A stretch of 64,000 nt of DNA, from NCBI GenBank assembly GCA_037953745.1, contig JBAKBP010000787.1, forward strand, positions 124,001 to 188,000, written 5' to 3'. The stretch is from Lithodes maja. Lineage: Eukaryota; Arthropoda; Malacostraca; Decapoda; Lithodidae. The notes beneath the pieces are model-generated. The model was not told the DNA's origin. It saw only the letters and a list, made by a program, of their open reading frames with translations, and searched no databases. Below are positions 33,691 to 47,206 of this stretch, piece after piece; the first letter of the stretch is position 1; the number at the start of each line of letters is the position of its first letter. The translations under genes and the position numbers were made by a program.

Positions 33691-34937
33691 ATATACTATT
33701 ATATATACTCATATAACTTCTTTTCCTATAAGAGCAAGACAGCTTAGTCATATTCATAATGCAATGTTATTAAAATTCATAATACACCAATTATGTATAA
33801 GCATTTCTTACTTTTTATAGACTTATTAATCATTATAACTGTTCTCCAATTCTATTCACGAGAATTACTCAAATAATTAATTACAAACATTATAAGTTTG
33901 GTTCAATTAACTCACTTATTTCTCTAGAGATAACATTTTCAGGACAGTCGGTAGTTGCTTATCTTGTTTCATTTTTAATTTTTCTAACTCAGTTATATAC
34001 AGATCAGATATTCATTTTAACACATATATGATATGTATTTAGATAGTTATTCAGCTAACATGAATTGGTGCTATACCCGTAGAAGAGCCTTATATTCTAA
34101 CAGGGCAAATTTTAACTTTTATATTTGTCATATCATATTTTAAATCCACTAATTCTTCGGTGGTGAGATAGAAAAATAGTTTAGATATTTTATAAATAAT
34201 TAGCAGCAATGTATTAATATTTTTAATTTTATTATAATATCAAATTAAATTATATTGAGCATAATTATTTAGTTTAACCCTACTGGCCCGGGCAGCATGT
34301 TAAAATGACACCGCGGCAGATGGGCAGGAACCCGGGTGTCCTGTTAAATCCGTAAGCTTGAAAGCCTATTCAGCTTGGTCTGAACGCTGTGCGTCCGACG
34401 CATCTAAACAAAGCCGATCGTTGCGTCATCGCACCTCCGAAAACAATAAGGAGACGTCGGATCAATGTTATTGTTGTGACGTCAGACGAAATTAGTGTCT
34501 GAAAAGCTCCGATATTGTCAACATTGCGTCAAAATTCGCTCCACTGAAATCGTCATCACAACTGAACCAGTTGACTTACAGAGCTTTACTCAACGCCAGT
34601 CTACAGATTGGAATCCGCACTACGTTTATAGAAATTTCTAGCAGTTAAAATAACAAAGATACGGTAGCCTAGGCCTAGACGTTTTTCGGCCAGATCGCCC
34701 GGATACGACCTCCGTCCTTTGGAAAGGTAGCCCGGGTCACGAGGTATATATAAAACAAGTGTTTTGAAAAAATTAAATAAGTTAATAATACTTAATAATT
34801 AAAATTACAATTTAATATTAGGCTAATAACATAGTTAACATTAACCTTATTCTATAAGGTAGTTTACAAAAGATAAAATGGCTGAGGTTTAAGCGTTAGA
34901 TTGTAAATCTAATTACGAATTATTATATTTCTTTTAT

Positions 34938-34940
<3 letters not shown>
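33691..34940. other. non-coding DNA, copy B, with the empty SINE site
   Basis: Counterpart of 18545-20383 without the SINE. The uninterrupted target is at about 34018-34035 (CACATATATGATATG). The GC-richer block is at 34275-34745. Confidence 0.5.
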
Positions 34941-34981
<41 letters not shown>

Positions 34982-35022
34982 TATATCATTTATATTTATA
35001 TATATATATATATATATATAAT
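34940..35022. repeat. AT microsatellite, copy B
   Basis: (TA)n with a few interruptions. Confidence 0.9.
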
Positions 35023-35216
35023 AATTCTTTAAAAATTACTAAAATGTAAGATAATAAAAGTGGTCCACTCACATATTATATATGTGTTAAAATTAATATC
35101 TGTTCTGTATGTAACACTGTATGTAAAACACTTTCATCCACTATTAGCCATTGTGTAGAAATCCAGGTTTTATATTATCAAATGTTGTACATAATGAAGT
35201 AGCAGATCTACTATTA

Positions 35217-36617
35217 GTGGGGCAGCTTAGTGGCAGAATTTGTGGGAATTGTGCATTACGTGATAAAAGTATGAAAATTGGCACACGCAATTAATCAAAT
35301 ACCCGGTAGTCAATATAATCAAAATTAGATATTGGGCCATCATAGGGTTACTCTACATTGGCTTTGGCAGCCCCCTTTCAACTAATTTCCATAAGAGTTC
35401 TTAAGCACTGATATTTGCCCCAAACTGTATACCATGATAGAGATGTCAAACTAGTTTCAAATTACTCATCTGGACATGGGTAACAACATATATTACTCAT
35501 CTGGACATGGGTAACAACATATATTACTCATCTAGACATGGGTAACAACATATATTACTCATCTGGACATGGGTAACAACATATATTACTCATCTGGACA
35601 TGGGTAACAACATATATTACTCATCTGGACATGGGTAACAACATATGTTACTCATCTGGACATGGGTAACAACATATATTACTCATCTGGACATGGGTAA
35701 CAACATATATTACTCATCTGGACATGGGTAACAACATATATTACTCATCTGGACATGGGTAACAACATATATTACTCATCTGGACATGGGTAACAACATA
35801 TATTACTCATCTGGACATGGGTAACAACATATATTACTCATCTGGACATGGGTAACAACATATATTACTCATCTGGACATGGGTAACAACATATATTACT
35901 CATCTGGACATGGGTAACAACATATATTACTCATCTGGACATGGGTAACAACATATATTACTCATCTGGACATGGGTAACAACATATATTACTCATCTGG
36001 ACATGGGTAACAACATATATTACTCATCTGGACATGGGTAACAACATATATTACTCATCTGGACATGGGTAACAACATATATTACTCATCTGGACATGGG
36101 TAACAACATATATTACTCATCTGGACATGGGTAACAACATATATTACTCATCTGGACATGGGTAACAACATATATTACTCATCTGGACATGGGTAACAAC
36201 ATATATTCAGACATTGTTTAGCTAATGTTGACTGTTTGATTAGTACAGTCTGCTGTAGTCTATTGCACAAATTGGTAACAAAGTGGCCATTTGCCACTAA
36301 TTTGTTGAACTACAGGGACCAGTACAAGTCAAACGGTCAACATTAGCCAAACATTGTCTGAATATATGTTGTTACCCATGTCCATACGCGTCATTTGAGA
36401 CTAGTTTGACATCTCTATCATGGTATACAGTTTGGGGCAAAAATTAATGCTTAAGAACTCTTATGGAAAGCAATTGAAAGGGGGCTGCCACAGGTATCAG
36501 GGACTGAATTTGAGATGGCCCAATATCCAAATCTGATCATAATAGGATAGTCTACTGGTGTGCCAAATTTGGTGCTATCCTCACAAAATGCACAATTGTT
36601 ATGCTAAGTTGCCCCAC
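35217..36617. mobile_element. foldback MITE with TA target, copy B
   Basis: Same ends and TA flanks (35215-35216, 36618-36619) as 20671-21606. It is longer by 465 bases, exactly fifteen 31-bp units. Confidence 0.8.
35464..36207 (+). repeat. 31-bp minisatellite, 24 units
   Basis: Unit starts run from 35464 to 36177 at 31-base spacing. A few units carry single substitutions (CATCTAGAC in the third, ACATATGTT in the sixth). Confidence 0.97.
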
Positions 36618-36619
36618 TA

Positions 36620-37395
36620 TATTTATTTTTAAGAGTGTGATAAATGTGTAGCCTATGAAAATAATAAATCACATGTTATAGTACAATTATGAATATAAGT
36701 TGTTATTGATACATTATTAGAAATATTATTAATTATATTATGTGTGAGTGAAAGTATTCAAAGTACAGTATATTTTTTTAATTGTTTATATGTAAAACAA
36801 ATTAAAAATATCATTATTAATTAAAAAAAAAAAAAAAATCAATAACTAGTTAATTATTTTCCTTTTTATATCAAAGGACATACATTTATATGTACATGCA
36901 ATGGCGTGGTCAGGATATATGATATTACAGTACTAAAGTGCCCTTCAAACGTATTTCCTATGAACTATATTTTCTTATGTATATTGTATTCTATGATTTA
37001 CTTCAATTGGAGACCATCGTCAAGAAGGTGGGAGTATTACTATGAAAATCGTTGACGCTACTGGTAAGTATTCTATACATATAGAATGTATCTATATCAG
37101 TACAAAGATTATCTTGGGCAGCTAATTGTGTAAATGCTTACAATTTGGTTTGTTAGTGAATTCCTTTAGTTATGAAATAATTGCAATTACATTTGTGCAC
37201 AACCTCTACATATTGATGTAAAGCATCAGGATTTAAAAAAATATGGTAATTTGCTTGTCTCTCAAACCCATCCAACCATGGCAGACAGTCTGATAGACCA
37301 GCGCTAATTATGTTGGGGCTATTCGGCCAGGTAGCTATAGGGAACAACTACACTGGTTACAGACACCTTTCGAAACCACAACCACGTGCACTAAA
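36620..37395. other. AT-rich spacer, copy B
   Basis: Counterpart of 21610-22379, including the small LINE 3' scrap near 37312-37352. Confidence 0.4.
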
Positions 37396-37798
37396 GTGCC
37401 ATATTCATTCCGGCCTCTGATTCTCTTCCTACTTTCTCTTGATTTCTTGTCTGAACCACATGGCCAACTATTTCCTCGAATGAGCTCGGTTAAGGTTTCC
37501 GTTTCCGTCGGGGCTAGCCCTTCACCACTGGGAGACTGCGTTGGCCCGACTACGGATAGGTCTTATACCAGGCTTACCCATTCCTTCTTAATGTCCCACT
37601 CACCTCGACCTCTCTGCTCCCATTGCCATGTTTAACTTTGTTTCCCACATTTTTTTTGAATGTCCTATTCTCTGGCCTGTTTACATTACTTTTCACTTTT
37701 TATCTGTTGTCTGTCGTCCACCGTCTTTTGCTGTTATTCTCTCCGAGTGCCCTTCATTTTCTATTGACCAAATAATGTCTTTCCTTACTCATCTAGGC
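37396..37798 (+). pseudogene. I-like LINE C-terminal fragment, copy B
   Basis: Here the second half reads as one frame, with SHIFFECPILWPVYITFH and SIDQIMSFLTHLG directly joined to the dispersed 45-bp motif (37799-37845). The CSHCH...H...C finger is split by one frameshift. Confidence 0.55.
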
Positions 37799-38262
37799 CA
37801 GGAGTCTGCAGAAAACCGATTGGCCCACACAAGGCAGATCCCTCTCACACCCAATCCCAATTATAATGCCTAATATTAGGCTCAGCTCACCGACACCATG
37901 AGGACTGACCTCACCAACACGGTCAGAGGTCAACACAATAACATGCGAGTCTTCAGAGCGCTGGCCCCTACCAGCAGATTCCCCCACACCCAACCCATCT
38001 CGTCCATATCCCTAATTTGATCTTAATTAAAGCTCTCTATCTTTCTTGATCCAGCTATAGCACTTAGTAGCCTATCTACGACTGGCAACTTTATTTATAT
38101 ATGAAGTTTATATTAAATGTTCATACTGTTAGGCTTACATTTCCATGTGGTTTACTCCATTTCTCTATTCGCCATTGGGAAGCTGCATTGGCCCTTTTAT
38201 GGCTAGGCCATACAATGTTAAAATTTTGTCAATGACCCACTCTACCCACTATTTTTGGTTAA

Positions 38263-38467
38263 CCCCTTGAAGCTCTGACGCGTTTTAGAAGTTTATTTTG
38301 GCTACCATTAGACAATTTTATGCAGCTTAGGAAGGATCTGTGGGTATTAAAAGGGTAAAGGCTATTTCAATCAACCCTATTACTTCCATATGCCCTTCCT
38401 AATCTGAATAAAATCGTTTATAATTACCAGAAAACAGAAAATAAACGCGTTTTGGAGCTTGAAAGGG
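38263..38467. mobile_element. TTAA hairpin MITE (family P2), copy B
   Basis: TTAA at 38259-38262 and 38468-38471; counterpart of 23258-23463. Confidence 0.75.
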
Positions 38468-38471
38468 TTAA

Positions 38472-40690
38472 CTTTGTTTACCAAGATTTCCTAGACTTTC
38501 CCCTCTATTCTCTCGCCCATTCACGTTAGTTTCCATTTTCGTCCTCTCCCTTTTCCTATTTGTCTTGCTGATATTCTCTCAAGTTTTCCTATTTTTCAAA
38601 TGATGGAGTAATGTCTCTCCTTAGTAACTATCTCCTCAATTATATTTAGCTTCCATTTTTTTCTGACCCGATACAGCTAGGATTCAGTGCCATATGGCCG
38701 AAGTCACTTGATGATTAGAGGGATCTGCCTTGTGTGGGCCAATCAACTTTCTGCAGACTCCCATTTTTTATGCTCTTATGCCAGGTGTTTAAGAATATTT
38801 GTTGTTTAATTTGCTTAATCTTTTCTGAACCGATTATTTGTTCCTAATGTTATCAAGGTAAGTGCTATTATTGACCTGGTAAATCAGTAATTGTGTATGA
38901 ATTGACCATTATTTGGTGCACAATTTCCCAGCAGGAAATTTCTGCAGCCCGAGTGTGCTAGTCCCTCAAGACAACTAAGCTACTTTTCTTGAAAAATGCA
39001 TGGCTTGACTTCCAACTTATTATAAAATCATGCCATATCATAATTTCTGTACAAATATATTGGGTAAATCGAGGGTAATCCGTACATAGTTGATCTGTAA
39101 AGAAGCTTTAGTCCTTTTCATATTGAAGCTAGCTATAGCTTCACTTCACAGCCAATATAAGAAAACGGACAATGCCATTGGTCCTGTGGTAATAAGCAGT
39201 CTGTCCCCAATGACTCGGAGGGACTGACTGAGCCAGGAAGTTCATAGAAGAAACTTTCATACAATGTACTTTGGCTGCAGATAACAGCTTTTACCAAACT
39301 ACACATTATGTGCAACAATTTCTGATCTGAGCTGATCCAGTCCTGGCCACTGGACGGTATATTTATGCTCGCATTGCCCAGGCCAGGTTACACTATGCTA
39401 GTGTTCAGAGCACTTATTGACAAACCATTAACAAATAGAAAAGCTGATAAAGCACATGAGAATGGTCACTTACTTGAGAGACAATGTAGCTCCCACATGA
39501 CACTCAAGAAAAATGCTCACACACACTGATCACAGTAATTGTTTCAGAGCCATTTGGGCTTGTCTCCATGAAGAAAACGCAAATTATCGTAAATAACTAT
39601 GCACCTGTCGCCTCGTATTGAATAAAGTCCTACAGTGTTCCTATAAAGTATCACTGGCCTGTTCAAATACTTTAGGGTCCTCAGAAACCAACATTGCAGC
39701 TTTGGTGAGTACATAAAGGGATGTTTCCAATATTTTATAATTCCATGTAGTACTTCCACAACAAATTGTAAACCTGCTTGCACTGGGTTACCAGACAAGA
39801 TCAAACCAGCTAACAGATGGCGAGTTAACGGTAGAGTTCGACAGATAAATGTTATTTATGTACATTGTGACATTCATCATCCTACAACATTAACAGCCGA
39901 CAGTTTTAATAACAATATTGAGGTTCTTGTATTCCTTACGTGTGATCTTGTAGCTTAACATAAAGATTACATTGTATTTACATTAGTCAACCCATGATCT
40001 GCTAATATATGGACAAAATAATAGTTAAGGGAGAAATTTCCTTTGCAGTGGGACAGTATATGAAGGGTTATTTTTACATGTTTAAATACCGTGTTTTCCG
40101 TGAAGCCTACGCACTTTTTGGGTTAAGTAAGTAATTACCGTATTGTCATGTGACTTATTATTTATGTATAACGGTTTAAAGATATTTAGTTGTCGTGTCA
40201 CCAATGTGCATTATTGTGCTAACTTAATTTCGTTTGAGGTTCACTTATGCATACTATAGATATTATCAACTAATTGTTCGTGCCCATTACATAAACAACT
40301 GTTCACTTTTTTGTATTAATATACTCCGTACCCTGTACAACCTCTCACGTTATCAAGGTTTTCACGTCAGAACAATTTAACATGTGGGCCTACATTTTGA
40401 TTTGACATGATTCTTAAAGTAATATTTACATGAAATCTTAAGATCAGATCAACATGTGCCTTTGACGTAAGCCATTTTTATTTGTTTAATGTTAATACTA
40501 CGTGTTGTTTACAACATTGTTAAGGTTTTCACATAACATATTTTTGTCATCAGAACATTTATAAACATTATACTGTAAGTTAATGTGAAGGGCACATCAT
40601 ATTTACATAAAATATATATTTTTTTTTTCAAATAAAGTTCCTGTAACGTAATCTGCTTTCCAAATTTCTTATGTTAATACTACGTATAAC
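38472..40690. other. non-coding DNA, copy B
   Basis: No gene recognised. An inverted 45-bp motif lies at about 38720-38764. The frame on the minus strand around 39544-39804 is not conserved with copy A. Confidence 0.4.
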
Positions 40691-42790
40691 TTTAACAATG
40701 TTAGGTTTTCACAACTTGCTTTTACGGGTTTCCAATGTAACAAACATAATAGTTTAATGTACATTTCACTGGCTACTATGTTGAATTTATACGTTGTAAA
40801 TGGCTTGCACAAGACGTCTCTTTGTAGCCCTATCAACGTGCAATAGACATGATAGGTTGACGTCTTAAAGACGTAAAATATACATACAGGACAGACTATA
40901 ATAATACGTATTTTCTACTTGCTATTGACATAGGTGAAATACATTACACGTTCCAATGACGTAAGTAGCTGGTCACTTTCTTACGTGCATATTACGTTAT
41001 TTGTACAACGTCGTAAATGTCTTGCACATGACGTCTCTTTGTAGCCTTATTAACGTGCAATATACATAATAGGTTGAGGTCTTAAAGACGTAAATTATAC
41101 GTAACAGGACAGACTATAATAATACGTATTTTCTACTTGCTATTGACGTAATTGAAATACATTACACGTGCCAATGACGTAAGCAGCTGTTCACGTTTTT
41201 ACGTGCATATTACGTCATTTGTACAACGTCGTAAATGGCTTGCACAGGACGTCACTTTGTAGCCTTATCAACGTGCAATATACATAAAGGTTGACGTCTT
41301 AAAGACGTAAATTATATGTAACAGGACAGACTATAATAATACATATTTTCTACTTGCTATTGACGTAATTGAAATACATTACACGTGCCAATGACGTAAG
41401 CAGCTGTTCACGTTTTTACGTGCATATTACGTCATTTGTACAACGTCGTAAATGGCTTGCACAGGACGTCACTTTGTAGCCTTATCAACGTGCAATATAC
41501 ATAAAGGTTGACGTCTTAAAGACGTAAATTATATGTAACAGGACAGACTATAATAATACATATTTTCTACTTGCTATTGACGTAGTTGAAATACATTACA
41601 CGTTCCAATGACGTAAGTAGCTGGTCACGTTCTTACGTGCATATTACGTTATTTGTACAACGTCGTAAATGGCTTGCACAGGACGTCACTTTGTAGCCTT
41701 ATCAACGTGCAATATACATAAAAGGTTGACGTCTTAAAGACGTAAATTATACGTACCAGGACAGACTATAATAATACGTATTTTCTACTTGCTATTGACG
41801 TAGTTGAAATACATTACACGTTGCAATGACGTTAGTAGCTGGTCACGTTCTTACGTGCATATTACGTCATTTGTACAACGTCGTAAATGGCTTGCACAGG
41901 ACGTCACTTTGTAGCCTTATCAACGTGCAATATACATAAAAGGTTGACGTCTTAAAGACGTAAATTATACGTAACAGGACAGACTATAATAATACGTATT
42001 TTCTACTTGCTATTGACGTAGTTGAAATACATTACACGTTGCAATGACGTAAGTAGCTGGTCACGTTCTTACGTGCATATTACGTTATTTGTACAACGTA
42101 GTAAATGGCTTGCACAGGACGTCTCTTTGTTGCCTTATTAACGTGCAATATACATAAAAGGTTGACGTCTTAAAGACGTAAGTTATACGTAACAGGACAG
42201 ACTATAATAATACGTATTTTCTACTTTCTATTGACATAATTGAAATACATTACACGTGCCAATGACGTAAGCAGCTGTTCACGTTTTTACGTGCATATTA
42301 CGTCATTTGTACAACGTCGTAAATGGCTTACACAGGACGTCTGTTTGTAGCCTTATTAACGTGCAATATACATAATAGGTTGACGTCTTAAAGACGTAAA
42401 TTGTACGTAACAGGACAGACTATAATAATACGTATTTACTACTTGCTATTGACGTAATTGAAATACATTACACGTGCCAATGGCGTAAGCAGCTGTTCAC
42501 GTTTTTACGTGCATATTACGTCATTTGTACAACGTCGTAAATGGCATGCATAGGACGTCTCTTTGTAGCCTTATTTACGTGCAATAGACATGATAGGTTG
42601 ACGTACTTGTTACCTACAAAATACGTTATTTCAAATATAATGGGACGTATTAAATACAGACCATTGACGAAATATTACAACTAATTATACGTGCCAAAGA
42701 CGTAAACAGCTGTTCACGTTTTTACGTGAATATTACGTCATTTGTACAACGTCGTGAGGTTTTCAAAATACTTTTGGAGGACGTCGTGAC
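40690..42790 (+). repeat. ~218-bp ACGT-rich satellite, about nine units
   Basis: GTACAACGTCGTAAATGG recurs at 41003, 41221, 41438, 41655, 41873, 42091, 42309 and 42528, with a degenerate first unit near 40790 and a last one at 42744. Each unit holds about 13 ACGT tetramers, many as TGACGTA or GACGTC. Units differ by scattered substitutions. No open frame spans it. Confidence 0.95.
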
Positions 42791-43065
42791 AACGTAAAAT
42801 TGTTTATTGGGCTCTACCTTACTTAACAGACACATGAACACACACTAAGATCGGGTTGGAGATGTTTACACAAAACAAATTGACCAATGAATTAGGGAAT
42901 AACAGGGAAAATAGGTGATAATTGAAGGGGGGGGGGGAAGGAGGGGATGTGGAGGAGTGATATGAGGTATGGGGAAAAACAAAAATTAAGTGCTACTGGG
43001 GCCTTTTAAAATGTTTTTTTTAGGCCTTCCCTCTTAAGAGCTTTCTCGTGGTCGCCCACGTGGTC
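42791..43065. other. spacer with a G run
   Basis: Contains an 11-12 base G run near 42928. No gene. Confidence 0.4.
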
Positions 43066-43069
43066 TTAA

Positions 43070-43962
43070 GGGGACCGACCGGTTATTTACTAACTTCCAG
43101 GCCTTACTTCCAATGTAAATGCAATTTGGCACATGTGTATGTGACCATAAAACTAGGTCAACATTTTTTTTTTTTTTTTTTTTTTTTTTGCTTTTTTCTT
43201 TCAATTTAGGTAATAAAAGGTTGCAAACTATAGCACTACTTCGACCCATTCTACTCCTACAGAAATCCCTATATCACGTGCTGTATGTGATCAAACAACT
43301 CACAATAGGTGTGTCTGTAGTTGCTATAAAGAACATTTTATATATTTTGTGTATTTTTGGATTTAGGTGATTATGAATTAAGGTGAATTTATTTTGTAGA
43401 ATTTTACGACTGTGACAACATGCTGCAACCAAACAAAGTTGGCTAGAGTAAATTTGGCTTTATAGGACTTGTAGTGTTTTTAATTACCTTTCCAATGGTA
43501 TATACACCATTCCTATAGGCCCAATACATATTTTAGAGTAACATCCGAAAGTGTGACAATATAGGTTCTGAGAAAAACATGTGAAAGTCTAAGGTAATTA
43601 GGTGAACATTTTTACTTTTGTTTTTTTTATTTACAATATTTTACGCAGGAACATGGCAAAGTAGAAGATAAAGCGTATGGGAGCTTGTAGAGTAGCTTAC
43701 GCTCTTTCAAAATTATATAGGTATGCTCCTCGTACGACCAGTAGTTACTGAGCATGTTAATTTCAAAGTTCGCTATATAACGTTTTTAGAATTACAGGAG
43801 AAGTTTGGAAAACATAACATAAAACTATTTCCAATGGGTTTTCACTAATAACATTTCACTGGTTTATAAAGGGATGTTGACTCTTGAGTCTTGTTGAGTA
43901 AACACCTATTGGTATTTTCAGGATTTCGTGTTTTTTAAGCCTAAATTAACCGGTCGGTCCCC
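43070..43962. mobile_element. 893-bp TTAA MITE (family P1)
   Basis: The inverted ends GGGGACCGACCGGTTA and TTAACCGGTCGGTCCCC are flanked by TTAA at 43066-43069 and 43963-43966. TTAA duplication indicates piggyBac-type insertion. The interior is AT-rich with a 27-base T run (about 43164-43189). There is no transposase frame. Confidence 0.8.
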
Positions 43963-43966
43963 TTAA

Positions 43967-45510
43967 GAGTGTTCTGGCCGTTCCCGGGTTAATGATAGAA
44001 TGGGATCGTTATAAACCACTAGACTATTCATTGGAATCCTAATAATGTTAACCCTTATTAATTTATCTGGAATTTATCTGGTAGTGGAACTTGAGCCGAT
44101 ATAAAACAAATAGTAAATATAGAATATATAGCAAACAATATTACCTATGATTCTCACAAGTGCACTCGTAACATCTAAAGTGTTTCCAGTGGAATTGCAT
44201 TTTACTTCTGTGGGCCACTGCCATTCTGTTTTTTCTCAAATGAAATACTAAATATACCTGTCATATTACACTGAAACGAAAACAATCTTGAAAAATATAA
44301 ATTATGTAGTTTAGATTTCAAAATATCGCTTTCCACGGACGCATATGATTGTGTATTGTTATATAATACCATTATATTTGAAAGCTACATCATTAGAGTA
44401 ACCATTGTTGTAATTGTATTATTGCTAAGCTCAAAGTATCATTAAACTAATAGACAATATTGGATAATGGCTGGATCTGTACAGTACCATGAGACATTAA
44501 GCTGATAATTAACACGGTACAACTAGGTTAAAGCTTGAATACAGTATAATATTATTATATAATGTGTAGAGGTTGACATAAGGTGGAAGGGTCAGACAGT
44601 GATTTACTATGTTGTTCATGGAGACCGGAAGTGATTCCAAGTTAATATTTGTATTGTGACTGCAAACATGTGTGTGTCTCATATATTAATTATAGTGTAA
44701 TTGGAGACATGGGTTACTGCTTGGAGCCACTAAATTCAGATTCGATTTCAATAACATCTGTGAAGATATTTTTGCAATTTAATAAGCACATAAATGTCAT
44801 AACTAACACTTTTCCTACATTCAGCGCTCCATTCGCTGAGTATAATTCCTGTAATGTATTCCTCCAACTCAAAGAAGTACATGAAAAATGCGGATGAGAT
44901 ACCCAGTTGGTGACACGTTTCGCATAATTGAAGGATTTGATCTGCTCAATATATTTGTCGAAATATAATTTTAGTCTCAGAAGAGATACAAACTACTGAA
45001 CAGACATGCCTATAGCTAATAATGTTAAACATCCCATGATGGTAGCAAGAATAATATATCTGGGGTAAATACTGTAGGAACACATAGACCTCGTATACTG
45101 TATAACTAGAACTCAATGGTCTTTGACTTTGTTATTTCAACTTTTTGAGCCATCATTTCATTCTCATATTTATTATGTTTACTTCCAATGTGCACCTGAC
45201 ATTTATTTACTTTACATCTGCCACTTAGTGGACCATTCAGTAATTGTATCCAAACATTAATGCAAGGAGTGCCTATCTTGCTCTATTAAAATATAATGCC
45301 CTATCTTTGTGTCATCTGCATATTTGCATATGATATTATGTAATCCTACGTATATGATATTTTTGTATATTATGGACACGGTCACGCTTTATATCTGCAA
45401 TTAATTCATGATCTTCCACTATTCTATGGCCTTATCCTTAATTACTGTCTCGGGCTGTTTTTCAGTCTTGTGGAACTATCGCTTGTTGGAGTGACAATTG
45501 ATTATGTATT
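43967..45510. other. AT-rich DNA without recognisable genes
   Basis: Short frames only, no known repeat recognised. Confidence 0.4.
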
Positions 45511-45514
45511 TAGG

Positions 45515-46280
45515 TACTTATAAATGCGCTGCGGTCTGATTTAAACAAGATAGCAGAGGGTTCCGAAAAATGGCAGATGCCCTTCCATTTTGATAAATGT
45601 CAGGTGCTGCAGGTTGGTAGCAGAATTAAGAAATACAAATATGAAATGAATGGCCAACAAATACAAACTACATCGCTAGTAAATGACCTAGGAATACTCA
45701 TTAAAACCTAAACACTTCCGACCAATGTAAAGCAAGTGCAAACAAGGCAAACATGGCATTGGGCTTCATTAAACGAAAATGTACTTATAAACATTATAAC
45801 GTAATAGTGTCATTGTTCAAAAGTATGGTGAGACCCCACCTTGAATACGGTGTGTAGTTCTGGTCACCTTATCTGAACGAGGAATTGTTAGACTCGAGTT
45901 AGTGTATCACAGAGTAACAAAGTTGATACCATCGTTCTGAGATAAACCATATGATGAAAGACTTAAAAATGTGAATCTGTTCTCATTAAAAAGAGAGAAA
46001 GCTGAGCGGTCAACTTATTGAGTGCTTCAAGATACTGAAAGGTTTCGACAAAGTTGATAGAAATGCGTAAATCACATTTAACAATAATACTCAAACTCGC
46101 GGAAATGGAATAAAATGTAAGACCAAAAAGGCAAATCTAGATGTCACAAAGAGTGTCTTCACCTACAGTGTGGTGACAGAGTGGCACAAACTGCCAGCGA
46201 GTGGTGGAGAGCGACACAATAAACGCTTTCAAAGGAAGGCTTGACCTCTACCTAGAGGAGGCTGGGGTGATATGAAAAAA
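45515..46280 (+). pseudogene. decayed LINE (CR1/L2/Rex1-like), C-terminal RT
   Basis: Across frames the translation gives WQMPFHFDKCQVLQVGSR, MNGQQIQTTSLVNDLGILI, SMVRPHLEYGV, SPYLNEELL, then DTINAFKGRLDLYLEEAGV. This is the recognisable tail of CR1-superfamily RT from just after the YADD region to the C-terminus. Many stops and frameshifts show that it is an old copy. Confidence 0.65.
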
Positions 46281-46395
46281 TAAAGTAAAAATAAATAACT
46301 AGATAAACACAAATAAATAAATACAAAGTACATAAAATAAGATTTTAAGGCCGGACTGCCGTGTAACGACCGCGGTGTGTGTGAGGTCTGTGTAA

Positions 46396-46396
<1 letters not shown>

Positions 46397-46490
<94 letters not shown>
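46397..46490. repeat. CT microsatellite
   Basis: Pure (TC)n of about 46 units. The Ser/Leu and Arg/Glu frames across it are artefacts. Confidence 0.97.
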
Positions 46491-46492
<2 letters not shown>

Positions 46493-47198
46493 GTTCCAAC
46501 GTAATAATATGATATTATTGGACGTAGTACCAATCTTGGGTGTCCATGATTGCTGCGGGATCTTGGGGTCTTACCAAAGTTACCAGAATTATTTGGAGTG
46601 TTTCTGCATTTGTATTATACAGGTACAGTATACTTATTTAACGCTTTCACTACATAGATGGTATTTATGTTTACTCCACCTTATCAACATATCTGTTCAT
46701 GATATAAACGATAGAGCAACCCTTTCCGTTGATGAATAAGCTCTTGTTTATACCATGCAACAACTAGAGCATGCATCAAGCTTTGACAAATTGCGGCTTA
46801 TTTATTTAAAAGCATTCCTGCAACTTGTGCACACTTTCAAACACTGATTTGAGTGTTGCAGTAGTGGAAATAGGAAGATGAGTGAAATGTATTCAACACC
46901 AATCAGAAAAATACATGAAAATATACAAATCCCTCTGTCAAACATATGGAAAACTGCTTGTCTATTAATTAATGATAACCAACATGATAAATACCAAATG
47001 TTAGTCACAACACCATATACTGTAGGCACCAGGTAAACAAAAAATATAATTATATAAATAATGTATCTGCTGGTGATAGCGTTCATACAGCTCAGGTTAA
47101 GTGTTCCACCCCTAATACCAGGACAAGACATTTGAAAGTTACTCCTGAAGAAGTGTAGAAAAGGATTATCCTCCTTGGTGTCAACAATTGGTGTTATT
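46491..47198. other. spacer
   Basis: No supported gene or repeat. Confidence 0.4.
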
Positions 47199-47206
47199 TA
47201 CATGAT

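Larger units (their letters stand above)
25833..40641 (+). repeat. 15-kb direct duplicate, copy B (contig start)
   Basis: Begins at the base matching 10667 and ends at the base matching 25632. Beyond it the contig continues into the ACGT satellite. It lacks the SINE of copy A and has 15 more minisatellite units. Its RTE frame is intact. Confidence 0.95.

Noticed and set aside
10667..40641. true segmental tandem duplication as first choice
   Set aside because: Possible, but the coincidence of both block ends with the gap and the allele-like differences make unmerged haplotypes simpler.
46299..46739. Ser-Leu and Arg-Glu repeat proteins on both strands
   Set aside because: They are translations of the CT microsatellite at 46397-46490.
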